From: Antitrichia curtipendula
Taxonomy: Eukaryota > Streptophyta > Bryopsida > Hypnales > Leucodontaceae
Assembly: GCA_951230915.1 (NCBI GenBank)
Contig: OX579636.1
Location: 31,369,567-31,433,566 of the forward strand
DNA length: 64,000 nucleotides
Direction of reading: 5' to 3'
Part shown: positions 37,518 through 50,744 of the stretch, piece by piece
Layout of the letters: the number at the start of each line of letters is the position of its first letter
Position numbering within the stretch: the stretch's first letter is position 1
The notes under the pieces: generated by a model
Databases searched by the model: none
What the model was told of the DNA's origin: nothing
Seen by the model: the letters and a program-made list of their open reading frames with translations, nothing else
Translations under genes and position numbers: made by a program

Positions 37518-39133
37518 TTTGGTAGTCTACTCTAGTTCACACTATTTTTATGTTTTCAAAAATATTGTGATATTCATCCATGTTACAGTTCAACACTACA
37601 TTAGATGGATGTAGTTTGATAAACCACATTAGTTTATGTAGTTTATTATTCTAAGAGCCTTATACTTTTGGGGAATGCACTATGGGTTACACTTCCTTTT
37701 AGAGCTGCCTAAGGTTTGAGAGTGTTTGTATTATGCATTCTTATTTTTTTTTGTTTTTCATATTTGATGTGGGTTAGGCTACTGAATTTATTGTGTGTTA
37801 TAATATTTATTTACATGTCATCCAAGTTTCATCCAATTATATAATTTTTCCTTATTTTTGTTTTACTTTCATTCAAATTTCATCTAAAATTATCCAAATT
37901 CAGACAAAGGGGTCTAATACTATTAGTATTCAAACCCTTGCACTAAACCCTAAAACTTTCATAGTTGAACTGTTCTTTTCCCTAAAATTTATTTGTAATA
38001 CAAGTAATTTATTAAATAGATCCTAAAATTTATTTTAAAGTAACATTTGATTCTAATAAATTTAAAAATGTTTTTTGTTTAGATATTTAAGATATTAAAT
38101 TTATAAATTGTCAAATTGAATCATTTAAAATTTAGAATGTTATAAATTTAAATTTATAATCTATAGTTTTAAAATTATAATGTAAAAAAATTATAATTCA
38201 CAGACTTATAGATTTATAGATGTGAAAATTTAAAAAAAATTTAATTTAAAAGTTTAAACATTTCATCATTTTAAATTTATAATTGTTTATAACCAGTTGT
38301 TACAATAGCCAAAGAATACAAAGTCTATGTACAAAAAAAATCCTCCTATCTATACAAAACATATTATTTGCAATGACCTTTTAAATTTGAGATAATCCTT
38401 GGTATTACTTAATAGCTTAGTATAACATTAAAAGAATTCTATAAAAAAAAGTTATTTTTGATTCAATTAGTTTGAAATTAGAGTTATAATACATTTAAAA
38501 ATTCAATAATCTAATTTAATATACTGTGTTTATTATTTATAAAACTTAAAAAATGATCAAATTTTATTTATTTTTAATTTATAGTTTTAAACTTCACAAA
38601 TTTGTATATATGTATTCAAATTTTAGAAATTAAAATATTAAAAATTAAGATTAAAAAATATATAATAGTACAATTTGTAATTGGATGCCATTCATAGAAG
38701 ACAACATTCTTTTAGGACATATTATCTTCCAAGCTAAAGTCTAAATTATCAATAATATACTTTTCATTCATGACAATGTGATAATGCTTGCATCGCATTT
38801 CCCCACAAATTACAAATATAGTGCTAAATGCATGCTCCACATCAAGTAATGTCTAAGCAATTATTATTTTTTGGTCCAATGTCAAAGGCTATATATAAAT
38901 TTTAATATAAAAGGTTTATTAAAGGGAAGACTCAAATATTGCTACACTCTTTTGTTTTGTCCATTAGAAAGTGATTTATTCAATAAGATCAAAATTAAGG
39001 TCTAATTTTCTTTACATGAAACACAAACTCAATGGAGTTCATTTCCAAATAAGTGACAAACAAACATTGGATTTAGAAAGCTTGATTATGTCTAATATTG
39101 CATAGTGTAACAATTGTTGCTCAAGACATTTTA
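37518..39133. other. Very AT-rich intergenic DNA
   Basis: Long TTTAAA-type runs, no coding frame of note and no clear element boundary. Confidence 0.55.
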
Positions 39134-39654
39134 GAGGGCCACTTCATATAATGTCCCAAGTCCCTCTAAATTCTCAAAATCTAATTAGTGGAGAGCTAAA
39201 AATTTGGAACTTAAGGCTTCATACTACATCATTCCCAAGTCCTTCATTACTTCAAAATGCCTACTTAAGAACACTTTGGAGGTTTGGAGGTTGAATTGGG
39301 TCTAACCTAAATAGAAATTCAACTCGACCTCCAAGTTCCAGTAATTTTTTTGAATATAAACCGCATAAGGCATCCTAATGAGCTAAAATTTTCTTCAAAT
39401 CTGTCCAATGCAAATTTGATGCTAAAAAAGTCTCCAAAATGGGATTTTTACTATTTGATATATTTGGGGGGATTTAATTGCAATACAAGAGACAAGTTAT
39501 AAGTAGGGACTTAGAATTGGGACTTTGGCCTTCATGCTATGAATCCCACATTTTTATTTATTTTATTCACCTTCTATAACCCCCAAAGTTGGGATTTTGC
39601 CTTGAACCAAGACTTGGGAAAGTTGGGACTTAGGATGTAGTGTGAAAGGCCCCT
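39134..39654. mobile_element. hAT-like non-autonomous element
   Basis: Left AGGGCCACTTCATATAATGT followed by CCCAAGTCCC is mirrored on the right by GGGACTTAGGATGTAG, TGTGAAAGGCCCC. The GGGGCCTTTCACAC motif is common at hAT ends; no 8-bp duplication could be made out. Related sequence with CAAGACTTGGGGC recurs near 41100-41420 and 47930. Confidence 0.5.
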
Positions 39655-40250
39655 TCAATCTCACATGTCTTGTTGGCTTTGAATCAAGTGTAGGCTATTC
39701 TAGTTGAAATGACATAAGCATTCAATTCAGTGTATATTAAGATTCTTTGTTATTGGTGTGAAAAAATTAAGAAGACTAGCCCAATTCTGTTTGTTGCCCA
39801 ATTCTATCCTCTACTTCTAACCCCAATTCCAACCAGAAAAAAATCCAAATCCATTCATTTTTCTGACAAAATCAATGATTTAATGCCTACAAAAGGTAAC
39901 ATATATGTCAATCCTTTATTGGTGTGAGTACACAAGGTGATGATGGGTTGTTTATAGAACGTTTATGACTACAATTTTTCATGATTTTTTTCCTTGAATT
40001 GAAATGATTATAAATTTTAGAAGCCCAAAGTTGGCCTAAATCTATACCCAATGCGCAAACTCTTCCAATTGTGATAATTCAAGAACTAGTTTTCTGCTCA
40101 GTACTTCCTACATTGTAACTCACAACATCAGAACATGTGTCATGACGTTATTAGACCCAACCTTGAAAAAGAGAAAAAATCACATTTCAAGCTTTGGTTG
40201 GAAATTGCTATATCCTACGAGTTGGATATGGATTCCTAGTTGGAAATGGG

Positions 40251-40755
40251 TGGTTCTACCATAGTAGTAGACAAAACAACCCATGTGGGGTATATGAATT
40301 AGGATTAGTAGAATTCCAACCACTCATAATCATAGAGAACTCAAAAGTATAAATTTTGTTCAAAGTAAAATTTCAGACCGCATTTAGGCATAGAAGAATA
40401 ACTTTTCTTAAAAACTTTTGCTTAAAAAATGTAGGAAATAAAGTTAAGTTTCATCTCCAAAAATTTGTTACAAATTTTTAGTCTCCGACCAAAAGTTATG
40501 GACAAAACTTAGAGAGGGGTTGGAAGAGACATTTTGTTTTTGATATTTTCAAACATCCTCTTTTAATTTTGTTCATAACTTTTATTGGAGGCTCGAAATC
40601 ACAAACAAAATTTTAGAGATGAAGTTTAAATTAATTTTCTAACTTTATTTAGTTCAAAGTTTAAAAAACACCTTATTCTACTATGCCTAAATGAGGTTTG
40701 AAATTCTACTTTGAATACAAGTCCTACGTTTTGACAATGAGTGGTCAAGCTTTCA
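40251..40755. mobile_element. Foldback element, copy b
   Basis: Shares ACAACCCATGTGGG, GCATTTAGGCATAG, CATCTCCAAAAAT and the mirrored TATGCCTAAATGAGGTTTGA with 5132-5734, and is likewise self-complementary around a centre near 40530. Arms are more diverged. Confidence 0.7.
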
Positions 40756-41502
40756 TCTTCAATTTATTCCATACGGCCATATCTTTTGAGAATTCACAAT
40801 GGATAATGAATTTCACTATAAAAGCTTGGTATAAAAGCAACCTTTCTACCCTTTAATTTCATTCAAATTTAATGAATGCACTTCTTCATTAGGCCAACGA
40901 CAAATTTCTTGATACTAGGAGGTTAAATGATATATAGGTAACTATCTCAATGGATTGATAATGGATTCTCTCCATCGTCTTGCATTTTTATTAATTCATG
41001 CTAACATTACTGCTATCTATGTATAGAAGTTCTCTGGTTTGGTGTGGTAGAGTCTCAGCTACATTAGATGTGTTTCCAAAACAACCAACAACAAAGGTGT
41101 GTTTAGGGGAACATTTTGGAAACTCGCAGTCTTGTAATGCCCTCAAATTCCCTCTAATGGTTGCTTTTCTTTGTGTACCAAGTCCCAATGAATTCTCAAA
41201 CTTTGATTGGTAGAGAGTTGAAAACAAGACTTGGGGCTTTACACTAAGTCTCAAGCCAAGGCTTGGTGCACTTAAAAATGCATGAATGACAATACTTTTT
41301 GGAGGTTTGGGTTCCAAGGAAGTAAGACTTGGAACGCAAGTTTGGTCTAGCAAAATGGAGACCTAACTCCGGCTCCAAGTCCCATGTATTATTTTGTATA
41401 TAATGTAAGAAGAAGAATACTAAATGAAGCATCATTGTGGGCTGGTTACATCTAGAAATTTGCACATTGTATGCAAAAGTACCCTCCAAATGGGTTTCCT
41501 AA

Positions 41503-41928
41503 GAGCATCTCTAGCAATGCGCGTCACAATCGATGCGCCAAGTGGTTTAAAGAGTGTGTCAGGTTGGAGGAAGGGCCCAACGCTTTACCATTACCCCAGC
41601 AACAACACTCGAAGTTCAACATTATGTCATCAAATCCTGGATTACGAGGGGTAGAATTAATTATCAGCTAGAATAAGCATGTTTAGAAGAGTTGCAATTG
41701 GTCACAGTTCTTCAAAGTGAGAAATTCGAAGCTAAATTTTACTAATCTTGTCAGTAGCGTGTAGCATGTCAACCATGTGAGACACTGCAAGGTAAAGTGC
41801 TGCCATGGATTTTTGAAGTGGCCTCCGTTGAATATTGACACAGGCTGCAACTGGTGGATCACTAAAAACTCCATGGGCACGTCAAACCATGTGGTGCGTT
41901 AGTGTGGTGAGCCCAAGTGGAGATGCTC
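41503..41928. mobile_element. PIF/Harbinger-like MITE
   Basis: Ends GAGCATCTCTAGCAATGCGC and GGTGAGCCCAAGTGGAGATGCTC are inverted repeats, and TAA flanks both sides (41500-41502 and 41929-41931). GAGCATCTC termini and a 3-bp TAA/TTA duplication are typical of plant Tourist/PIF elements; 426 bp. Open frames inside are chance. Confidence 0.75.
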
Positions 41929-43093
41929 TAACTTCTTGATCCATTTTTGGATATATGTTTGATATCTATTCTATTAAGGCAAAGTGCCACATTTTCATGT
42001 GCATTGTTGTTCATCCCTTTATTTTTACTAGGACTTATTGACCTTCCTGCAATTTCTCAATGAACCCTTGCATGTTGATTAAATCTTTTTGGTGCCACTA
42101 CATTGAAATGAGATTCATTATAGTATTAAGTTATATAAGAAACACTAGAAGAAAATGAGAGGTTTTGCAACTACACTATACAACTAGTTTTTAGTTGCAC
42201 ATGACACTGTGAGCGTTTCTAAATCCACCCTTGAGTCAAAAAATTTACACACGAGTTCTAGCGGCTGTTTTGATGGAGATTTACTCCAGGTTGGGTGATT
42301 CCTAGTTAAGTGTTTGCCTTCCAAGCAATAGACACTTTTTGTGGATGATAATCCTGTAAAATTCCACTAATTCTAAGAAACACTAATTGTTAAATGGGTT
42401 AAAATGTTATGGTTACGTAAAATGGGAAAAGAAAACAAAATCTAATCTAACTAAAATTGTATCTAAGTACCTTAATAGAATATAGCTTTCCCTTTCCAGA
42501 ATGGTAAAGAAAGTTAGATTTCGAGATTCTTAGCAAAAGTTACCATGGGTCGAGTTCGGCCCCTTACTTGTGCTAACCTTCATCCACTAATCTAAAATAG
42601 CAAATCAATCCAAAATAATTCTAAATTCTAGGGTTAAGTTATTAATTCTTTTAAGTTAGGTATTCTTAAGATTAATTGAAATTTTGACCTATTTGGATGT
42701 GTTTTGTCCAAAATTGGTCTCAAACTTCATCCAAACTTTTACCCTTCAAAACTAAAGTATTTTTAAAAGTAAAAAATGGATTTTGGAATTTCTATAGATT
42801 TCTTGTTTGATCCCTACCTAAAAAGATTCCTTAAAGATTCTTTTGGATGAAAATCTTAAATTTCCATCCAACTTTAGGTTTCAGTTTAATTATTAGTAAC
42901 TTTTTGTTGTTGGATTAAATTTTAAGTATGATTTATTTTTAGAAACCTCTAAATTTAACCTATTAGGTTCTAATTCTAACTTAGATTCTTAAATTCTAAT
43001 CTAAAAACTAACTTCTAAAAGCATGATTCTAACTTTAATTTGAAAACAAACCAATTAAAAAAACAAAATAACTAAAAAGCACAACTAACATAC

Positions 43094-45613
43094 CTCTATG
43101 TCCATAGTAGCCATGGTCCCGTCGTCGCATATCACCAACATGATGGACTCGTAATATCCGTCGTCTTCCATCACGTGCACTTTGTCCTTCCTTCACGCAA
43201 ATTCAAATATTAGAATGTTTTGAAAGTTTTCCTTTCTACATTCTTCCTGGCTAATTCCTACATGATGTTGTTAGTTTTAAGTATTTAACGTAATTCCTAA
43301 AGTTTAGGAATTTAAATTAAACACTTGAGTGTTTATAGTTTGTTCCTAATTAATTTTTTTGAATAAATTGAACTTCAAGGCCCTATTTCCAAATACCTTG
43401 GAGATTTATTCAATTTAAGAATTATTTATAAGAGTTAGTATTATCCAATTCTAATAAATATTCCAATGAATAGTTAAGTTTGTTTGTTGTTCATTAGTTT
43501 ATTAGTTTTGTTGGATTAATTTAATCTTTTTGTTGACTTTTGTTTTTTCCTATTGGGCTTATTAGGCCTAATAAAACAAAACTTAAACCAACATTCAACC
43601 AACTAATTTGCACCGGAATCCTAATTAATGACTAAAACCAAATTCTTCAATAGTAAAAAGAACAAACCAAAGCATTATTCCGAATGAATAGTAAATGAAT
43701 AGGAAAAAAAGAATAAAAAACAACAACCAAGACCCACATGAATAGTTAGATGAATAGGAAAAACAAACAAAACCAAGAACAATTCCTAATGAATAGTTAG
43801 ATACTTGTGAAGTACTAGTTTTTTAATTCTAATTCCTCCCCAAAGCCGCTATTTTGTCTCCTTCTTCTTTAAGTGTTTTGGATTCAATTCTTGGTTGTCA
43901 TTTGAAGTGTGGCTATGGAGTGTTGAGAGTTATAGATTTGTGTATGTGTAGTGAGCTTTTGAGGTTCAAGAGTGACTAGCCAACATTTTAGGAACAAAAG
44001 CCAAAAATTTGGTGGCGTGGCGAGCAACGGCCTAACCTTGTTTTGGTTTATACCTTCAATTGATGATTTGAAGTTCCTTGAACTCCAACCTTTCTGAAGG
44101 ACTAAACTCTCTGGACTGAACTCCCCAGCCCCTAGTGGCACTTCCCCACTCCCCAACAACACTTCCCACTCCCCAGTCCCTGCGACCCTCACTCCCCAGT
44201 CCCTGCGACCCTCACTCCCCAGCGACCCTAGCGACCCGGCGACCCTCACCCCCTTGATTGAATTCCCCGCTCCTAGTTACTCTCCCCGAACTTCTTTGGA
44301 CTCCTTGGATTAATAACTAGGCAAAGCAAATCTAAACTACGTTTTGGGATTTTGGAAATAACTAGGCAAAACAATCTAAACTAAATGTTGGATTTTTTGG
44401 GATAACTAGGCAAAACAAATCTAAACTAAATGTTGGGTTTTTTGGGATAACCAGGCAAAGCAAATCTAAGCTAAAACAAAACTATCTAATCTAAAAAAAA
44501 TCCATAACTTTGGCAACGTAGAACAACAAGGTAGATGATGCAATAAATGAAATGAAAAGAGTCGATCTTGGTATTAGTGTTGGATTTAAGTAGCATTTGA
44601 CCAGCCAAAGCTTTGGCAACTATTAATTTTTGTCCCAAGTCACAAAGGTAACTTTGTTAAAGGTCAAAGCTTTGCCATGTAGGAGCAACCCTAGGCTAAA
44701 CTTACGTATTGCGGTCTCAAATTGTCCGAAAGTATCTTAATCATTGAATGAGGTACACATGAAAGTGTTTAAACCAAATATTAGGAGTTAATCAGACCAA
44801 CTTTTGTTATACAACAAGTGTTGGTTGGGGTTTGAAATTAGAATCTTTTGGTGGAGTCAAGCTTCACCACCTCAAGGTTCTAACTCAAATTCTGCTACAA
44901 TCACAAATTATTAGTATCTTATTAAAAGTATCAAGTGTTGGAAGACTAAACCTCCCAATGGTACGTTTTTAGTGTGGTTTGTTGGTTGTAAAGGGAACCC
45001 CGCGTCCTCTAACCAAATCCTCCACTAAAAGAAAGCAAAGTGAGCAAAAGTTGGCCGTATCTTGGCCTCAATAGATAATCCCAACAAAGTCAATCAAGCA
45101 AATTGAAGTGTGGGTCTTCCACACTCCAACAGAGTAACGATAATCAGAAAATAGTTATATACTTGTTAATAGGCCCCACCACCTCAATTTACCAATAGAT
45201 ATTATGTCTTTTATTCAAAACTAACCTAAAGCTAAACCTAATCTACCCTAAGATATTTGCTAAATAATCTTTGTTTAATCTAAAGAGTTTTCTAGAACAA
45301 GCCTTAATTAGCAAAGAAATCTTGTTCCAATAAAATCTAAGATTTTTCCGAAAAATATTTAGGAAATTAACGTAAATGTCCTTGAGTTAACTTGTGAATA
45401 ACCTTAGGATATTTCCAAATATTTTTAGTTTAATCCAAATTGGCTTTTAAAGGAAAGATTTGAAATCTTAACTAAATCCGATCTTTGATTTCCACCAAGA
45501 TATTTTGCAAATTAATCCTCAATCACCACTAATTACTCTAAAAAAGTCAAACCTACCGTTGAACTCTTCCTATCTTCTTGAGAACAACTTGAAATTGAAA
45601 CCAATTGCGCCAT
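43094..45613 (-). CDS. Fragments of a spliced gene inside the CACTA element
   Basis: Minus-strand pieces look like exons. 45613-45557 encodes MAQLVSISSCSQEDRKSST and ends at a good donor (ACG/GTAGGT). 45024-44952 follows an excellent acceptor (TTGCTTTCTTTTAG), joins in phase and reads WRIWLEDAGFPLQP. 43190-43094 reads KDKVHVMEDDGYYES then VICDDGTMATMDIE and ends at GAG/GTATGT. Phases of the second and third pieces do not match directly, so at least one exon is missing or the gene is broken. I do not recognise the product; it could be a TnpA-like element protein or a captured host fragment. Confidence 0.25.
44130..44250. repeat. GC-rich minisatellite
   Basis: Short units of the type CTCCCCAGTCCCTGCGACC recur two to four times with variants. 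They create a long minus-strand open frame (43884-44249) that is repeat-driven, not a gene. Confidence 0.8.
44313..44485. repeat. About 50-bp tandem repeat, 3-4 copies
   Basis: Each unit starts TAACTAGGCAAARCAAATCT (third from last base may be lost) and continues with a TGTTGGRTTTTTTGGGA-like segment. The array lies inside the CACTA element. Confidence 0.85.
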
Positions 45614-47355
45614 CGTGTTCAGAAGACCCCAATTAGTCTACGAGACCCCCTACCCCCTTCCTTCAGACTGTAAATACTTGTAAAATCCACTAACGATAAT
45701 TTCAAAGAAAAGTAAAAAATCCCAACTATTGGATGTTGCAATTTTCAAAGAAACTTACTATCTAGGGTTGCTTGGAAGGTTTATGAGAGCAATAAAAGAC
45801 TCCTTATTTGTGACATTCCAACACCGTAAGCTCTTGATTCGCCGGTCAACCCACCGTCATGTTGTAAATTCTTGTTAAATTTGATTTCGTCGTCGATTTT
45901 GGTACTTCTTACTAACAAAAGTCTTCAAACTTGACAGGTCGGTTCCTTGGCATACAAAACTCTAATCTAATTTTTAGTGAGGTTTTACCGCACTCTAGAT
46001 AATTTGTATGAAATTACCATCAGTTTCAAAGGCGGTTGACTTCTCATGGAGTCATTTTGGAGTTTTATAAAATCCTGAAATTTTTGGAAAAACCTCTAAG
46101 ACGTTTTCTAAAGCTATGGGTAAAACCAAATCTCCAATTACATTATGCATAAGGAGGCTAAAATTAGTAACTCCTTGTTAATTTCCATCCGAAGGAGAAA
46201 TCATTTGGTACTGGATTTGTCGCGGATGATTAGCTCCGATGTTGACCTCTTGGCATGCTTCTCCCTAAAAGCACCTTTCTATAAGCTCCAATCACCCTGT
46301 CTTTCATTTACTTTGCATTTGGATTCATATCTTAAATATCTGCAAGACTTTCATAACTGACCCAAATTCTCTGCAAATTGAATCTAAGACTTCTAAATCT
46401 GTGAACTGAACTTTTAAACTTTAGCCAGGATGTCACATGCATTCTGCAGGCATAGTTTTACATGGACAAAACACTAGAACTGGCTAATTCTCATACCCTC
46501 ACTTCTCTCGGAACTACTAATCTAAACTCTCAAACTCTTAACCAGGTCCTAAAATATGGATAAACAGAGTATTTGTGTTTTCCCCAATTTTAGGAGACTC
46601 TTCATCAATCTGGTAGGGACTGCCTATCAAATTCCTCTCAACTAACTAATTCATGTTATTTTGCATGAATTGACACTAAAACTTGACAATAAATCGCGAA
46701 AAATAATCCCAGAGCTCTAAGTGCTAACTTGAGGGCTTACAAACACTTGCGACTGGTTTGCGACTGGTGATAATTTGGAGACTTGTAGTTGCAGTGAACA
46801 CCCTAAAATCTAGGAAAAAGGTGTAGCAATTGCAAAAGTCACACCTCGTGTGTGACTCATTTGCAACTTGTAGATTTGTAGATTTTGAAATATTAATCTT
46901 AATGATTTATAGATTTCAAAATTTCATATATATCTTTTTTTTAGATTTTTGAATTTCAAATCTACTTTATTTTAGATTTCTAGATTTCAGATCTAATTTT
47001 TTCCTAGATTTCAAAAATTAGAATACTGCTATTTAGAAAATTTCATTGGCTTAGGATACTTTAAAATTTCTTGGATTTTAAATATTTTTTGATTTCTATA
47101 GATTATAAAAATCTATATTCTATAAAAATCTACAAATTATAGAAATCTTAGAATTATATCAATAAAATTCATTGCAAAAGACTACAACAACTTACAAGTC
47201 TTATATGTCTAATCTAATGGTACTCTTTACAATTGATATGGAACAATTGATATAAACAAATGAAAATGAACTCTGGAAGCAACTAGGAAACAATTAGAAA
47301 TCAACTAAGAAAAACTGGTGTACGACTTAAGAGCGACTAGGAAACAACTAGCTTC

Positions 47356-47517
47356 ACTACTAGAAAATTCAGTTTTTTTGTTGATTTGTTTGCATTCATT
47401 TGGTTCACTTTTCTATTGATTTCTATCCAAATCAACAAATTAATCTCCAAATCAATAGAAAAGTGAATCAAATCTATGCAACCAAATCAACAAAAAAGTT
47501 GAATTTTTTAGTACTAC
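47356..47517. mobile_element. Small foldback MITE nested in the CACTA element
   Basis: Left arm ACTACTAGAAAATTCAG..TTTTTTTGTTGATTTG is mirrored on the right (CAAATCAACAAAAAAGTTGAA..TTTTTAGTACTAC), with further pairing of TTTCTATTGATTT and its mirror around a short loop. The unit is about 160 bp and almost fully self-complementary. Confidence 0.75.
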
Positions 47518-48995
47518 AGGAAACGACTAAGATACATCTAGTGTACGACTAGAAAGCGACTAGGAAACAACTATGAGCATTTTACAGTTGCAAACTTTTC
47601 CTAGTTGTTTCCTAGTTGTTTTTTGCAACTATAGATTGACTGCTTTGCAACTAAAACAATGTATGAATGCTATAAAACAATGACATAAAACAATTGCGTT
47701 AGATTTAGTGCTAATAGAGAGGATTACAGTTGCAAGATAGTTGTATAGGATACTAGTTGCATAGTAGTTAGTTGTGCCAGACATGTTTTTCTTCTAGTGA
47801 AAACTTGTGACTTAGAATTCGTTTGAACTTCACACTATGAAGTTCCATATCCCACATATGTATTTTTTATCCATGTATATAACCTAGTAAAGTTGGGATC
47901 TGACCTTGAAGTGGAATTTGGTGAAACAAGACTTAGGGCGTTGTGAGAATAGGCCCCAACTAGATTTGAGCTTGAAAAACTATATTAACCTCTAAAATTC
48001 TTTGACTATTTTTCACAAAATATATCCAAAATTGTCACTTTCTATTGCATTCAACATTTCAACATAACTAAAATATGCAAACATTTTCAAACTTTCAACT
48101 ATACAAGTTATTTTATACTAGACTACAGTTGTAGAAATTTATGGAAAAAATTTCAAACTATTTGATTGTGTAGATTGCGAGATTATAAGTTTAAAGTTAC
48201 AAAAAAAAGAAGTTATGGACCTTGCCTAATAGGGTTAGTATAATTTGAGTCAATTTTGTAGAGGAGGCAATATCTAACTTTGGAAACTTAGACCATTAGG
48301 TAGGTATGTTAGTTACTTGCATGCCAATTTTCAAAGATAATGGAGGTATCTAACATGTACAATAAAATCTTGAATTGTGAGGATGTCCCTCCAAACGCAA
48401 GTACATGAGCAAGATTTCAATTTTTTTGGGAGAACTCATGTTTTGGAAGAATCAAAATCCCATTAGTCCACACAAATATTTACTTCTCTAAATTGTTTGG
48501 AACAAAAAAAAAAATTCTCATGAAATTACACTAGAATTTGAGCTAATGGTTGTAAAATTATTCTAAAACTACCATTTTTAACAAATTGAGTAGAAATTGG
48601 AAAATTTTGATTTTTTTTCAATTTTCTTTAGATATTATTGACCTATACTACCATAAAAATGTCTAACAAAAACTCAAACCTATTGTGCTTCATAGATTGC
48701 GAGATATGTGTGTTCGAAGTTAATGAAAAAATAATCATAGCTTGCATGAATGCTTGCTTTCTCTATTAGCATGCTCCCCAAGCTATTCATAAACTTTCAA
48801 GCCCTATAAATTTTGATCTAGACATCCAATCAGGAAAAAAAATCATGTTTTCACAAAGCTAATAGAAATGTGCATCTTTTTTAAATATGACTTTTTAAAA
48901 TTTCATTCACCAAAGAATGCACTTCTCTCCATTTGATTTTGAAAATAGTATTGATAAAATTATGATACAAACAAAACAAAATTGAGTCCAACTAT

Positions 48996-49296
48996 AAGGT
49001 GGGTACTCCAAATGTGAAACTGACCCAGAACCACCATCATCCAATTCTACGCACTTCTCCCAAATCAATATGTGCCTTGGTCACTATGTGATGAAGAAAC
49101 AATTTTAGGACATCTACCCAAAAAAACTTTGACCCTTCATAACTTTTGCATACAATATCCAAATGTCACATTCTTTGGTGTGTTGGAACCACCTCTCACT
49201 TGCCAACAAGAAAATCAATGAGAATTTGATCAGTCTAATAATGGAAATTAGGCACAATAGCAAAAAGTGGCGGTTTGGGGATATAGTACCCACCTT
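48996..49296. mobile_element. AAGGTGGGTACT-ended element
   Basis: Perfect 12-bp inverted ends AAGGTGGGTACT and AGTACCCACCTT. The right half is closely related to 52095-52367 (CATAACTTTTGCATAC, CCAAATGTCAC, CACTTGCCAACAAGA, AGCAAAAAGTGGCGGTTT). Confidence 0.7.
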
Positions 49297-50090
49297 GGAG
49301 CAGGGTTTTTTTGGGTTTTTTGGGACAAATGGTTATGTGGCCTTTCTTCAAGAAGGTTTTGAGTTTTGTGGCTCTTTCATTATGGGGGTTTGAATTGAAG
49401 GAGGCCAATTTTGGATATGCAATTTTAAATATGTAATTTTTGTATGCAATTTTTGTATGTACTGGCTCTGCACAATGGATGAATGAGATTTTGGAAACAT
49501 TGTGGTAATAGTGTGTAGGGCCAATATTATAGTTTGGCATTTTTTAACACATTTACCCCTTTTTTTTTCTATAGGCTTGAAGCTGCCCCATTTTTTTTTG
49601 AGGAAATTTGGGCATTTACTTGCCTAAAAAACCCTGCCTTGGAGGTCCCACAATTGAGTTGGGGCCATGAGATGAATCTTGCCTTCTCTTTGTAGAGTAT
49701 CTTTCCTACATTATAGCCTAGGGCTCATTCATTGAAGTTTGAAATATTCCATCCTCTCAAATCATGTTACCAACTAAGGTATTGTTCCTACCAGATCAGT
49801 ACTGTATGCTTGTTGCCAATCAATATTGAATGAATAGCAATGAACAAATACCCAATACTGTCGCGTACTGTGCATGCATGCAATTACCGCAAGCTCTAGT
49901 TGTGACACCAAATCAAATAATACTGCCAGCAGTTTCAAAACTCAAAAGCAGTTTCATTTGTGTAAAAAAAGAAAAAGAAAAACACTCAGAAGCAACTCTT
50001 ATCCTGAGGCTACAAGAGATCAACGTAATCTTTCTATCCCACAAACCCTAATAGAGGTTCAAGGCCTTCTCTATATAAGGTAATATGCTC

Positions 50091-50744
50091 TTAACCCCAA
50101 AAGGACCCTGAGGACAGAATGTGTCCTTGACCAATTTTCGAAGCTAAATAAAACCTTACCAAACTACTATTTTTTGTAACTTATATTTTTGATAAATTAT
50201 TTTTGAAGTTTAATTTTAGCTTCAAAAATCTGATTTTGAAAATGATTGATTATGATTTTTCTATTCAAGATTTTGTGCACGGGTGTCCATTGCAATCTTG
50301 ACTTTTGTAGTGTTGAGGGCTTTTGGGAATGAGCCTCGAATACACTAGATCTTTGAGAAAAAATCACATTAGAAATTCATCCAAAAAAATTGTAGAGTAG
50401 ATTTTGAGAAGTCATAAATTGATTGGGGTTATGCATGTTAGGCCCTTCAACCTTGTATTTTTTTGGTGACCAACTTTTTAGATTTGACATGTGAAAAGAA
50501 GATTGAAAGACTTCAAATCACTTTCACAGTTTTAACACCCTCATGATCAAACATTATAATCTTTCAATCCGTAAGAGATATTGTTGTGTTTTCTTTTCTA
50601 ATGTGATGTATAACATGTCTAGTTTGATTTTATACGGTTAAAATTAAAAAAAAATTAATACAACTTATCAAAATGTTGGCTTTTAATTCAATTTAGAACA
50701 AATTCCTAGAGGCTCAGGAATTTCCAGGGTCATTTTGGGGTTAA
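50091..50744. mobile_element. TTAA-ended non-autonomous element, group 1, copy b
   Basis: Ends are TTAACCCCAAAAGGACCCTG and CAGGGTCATTTTGGGGTTAA, inverted repeats with one mismatch in 20. The 654-bp body matches the copy at 27245-27898 in the opposite orientation with scattered differences. No coding frame inside. Confidence 0.78.

Larger units (their letters stand above)
42143..47799. mobile_element. Non-autonomous CACTA (En/Spm-type) DNA transposon
   Basis: The left end CACTAGAAGAAAA at 42143 and the right end TTTTCTTCTAGTG ending at 47799 are perfect 13-bp inverted repeats beginning CACTA. The three bases outside each end are AAA, matching the 3-bp duplication made by CACTA elements. Subterminal repeats of the type GCAACTA, CAACTAG and GCGACTAGGAAACAACTA fill the right 1 kb and the first 50 bp on the left, as expected for TnpA-binding arrays. 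No long transposase frame is present, so it looks non-autonomous. It contains GC-rich and AT-rich minisatellites, a nested foldback element and some spliced-looking minus-strand coding pieces. Confidence 0.85.

Noticed and set aside
43884..44249. 121-codon minus-strand frame
   Set aside because: First half is the translated GC-rich minisatellite (Gly/Ser/Val/Arg), second half AT-rich intergenic DNA; lies inside the CACTA element.
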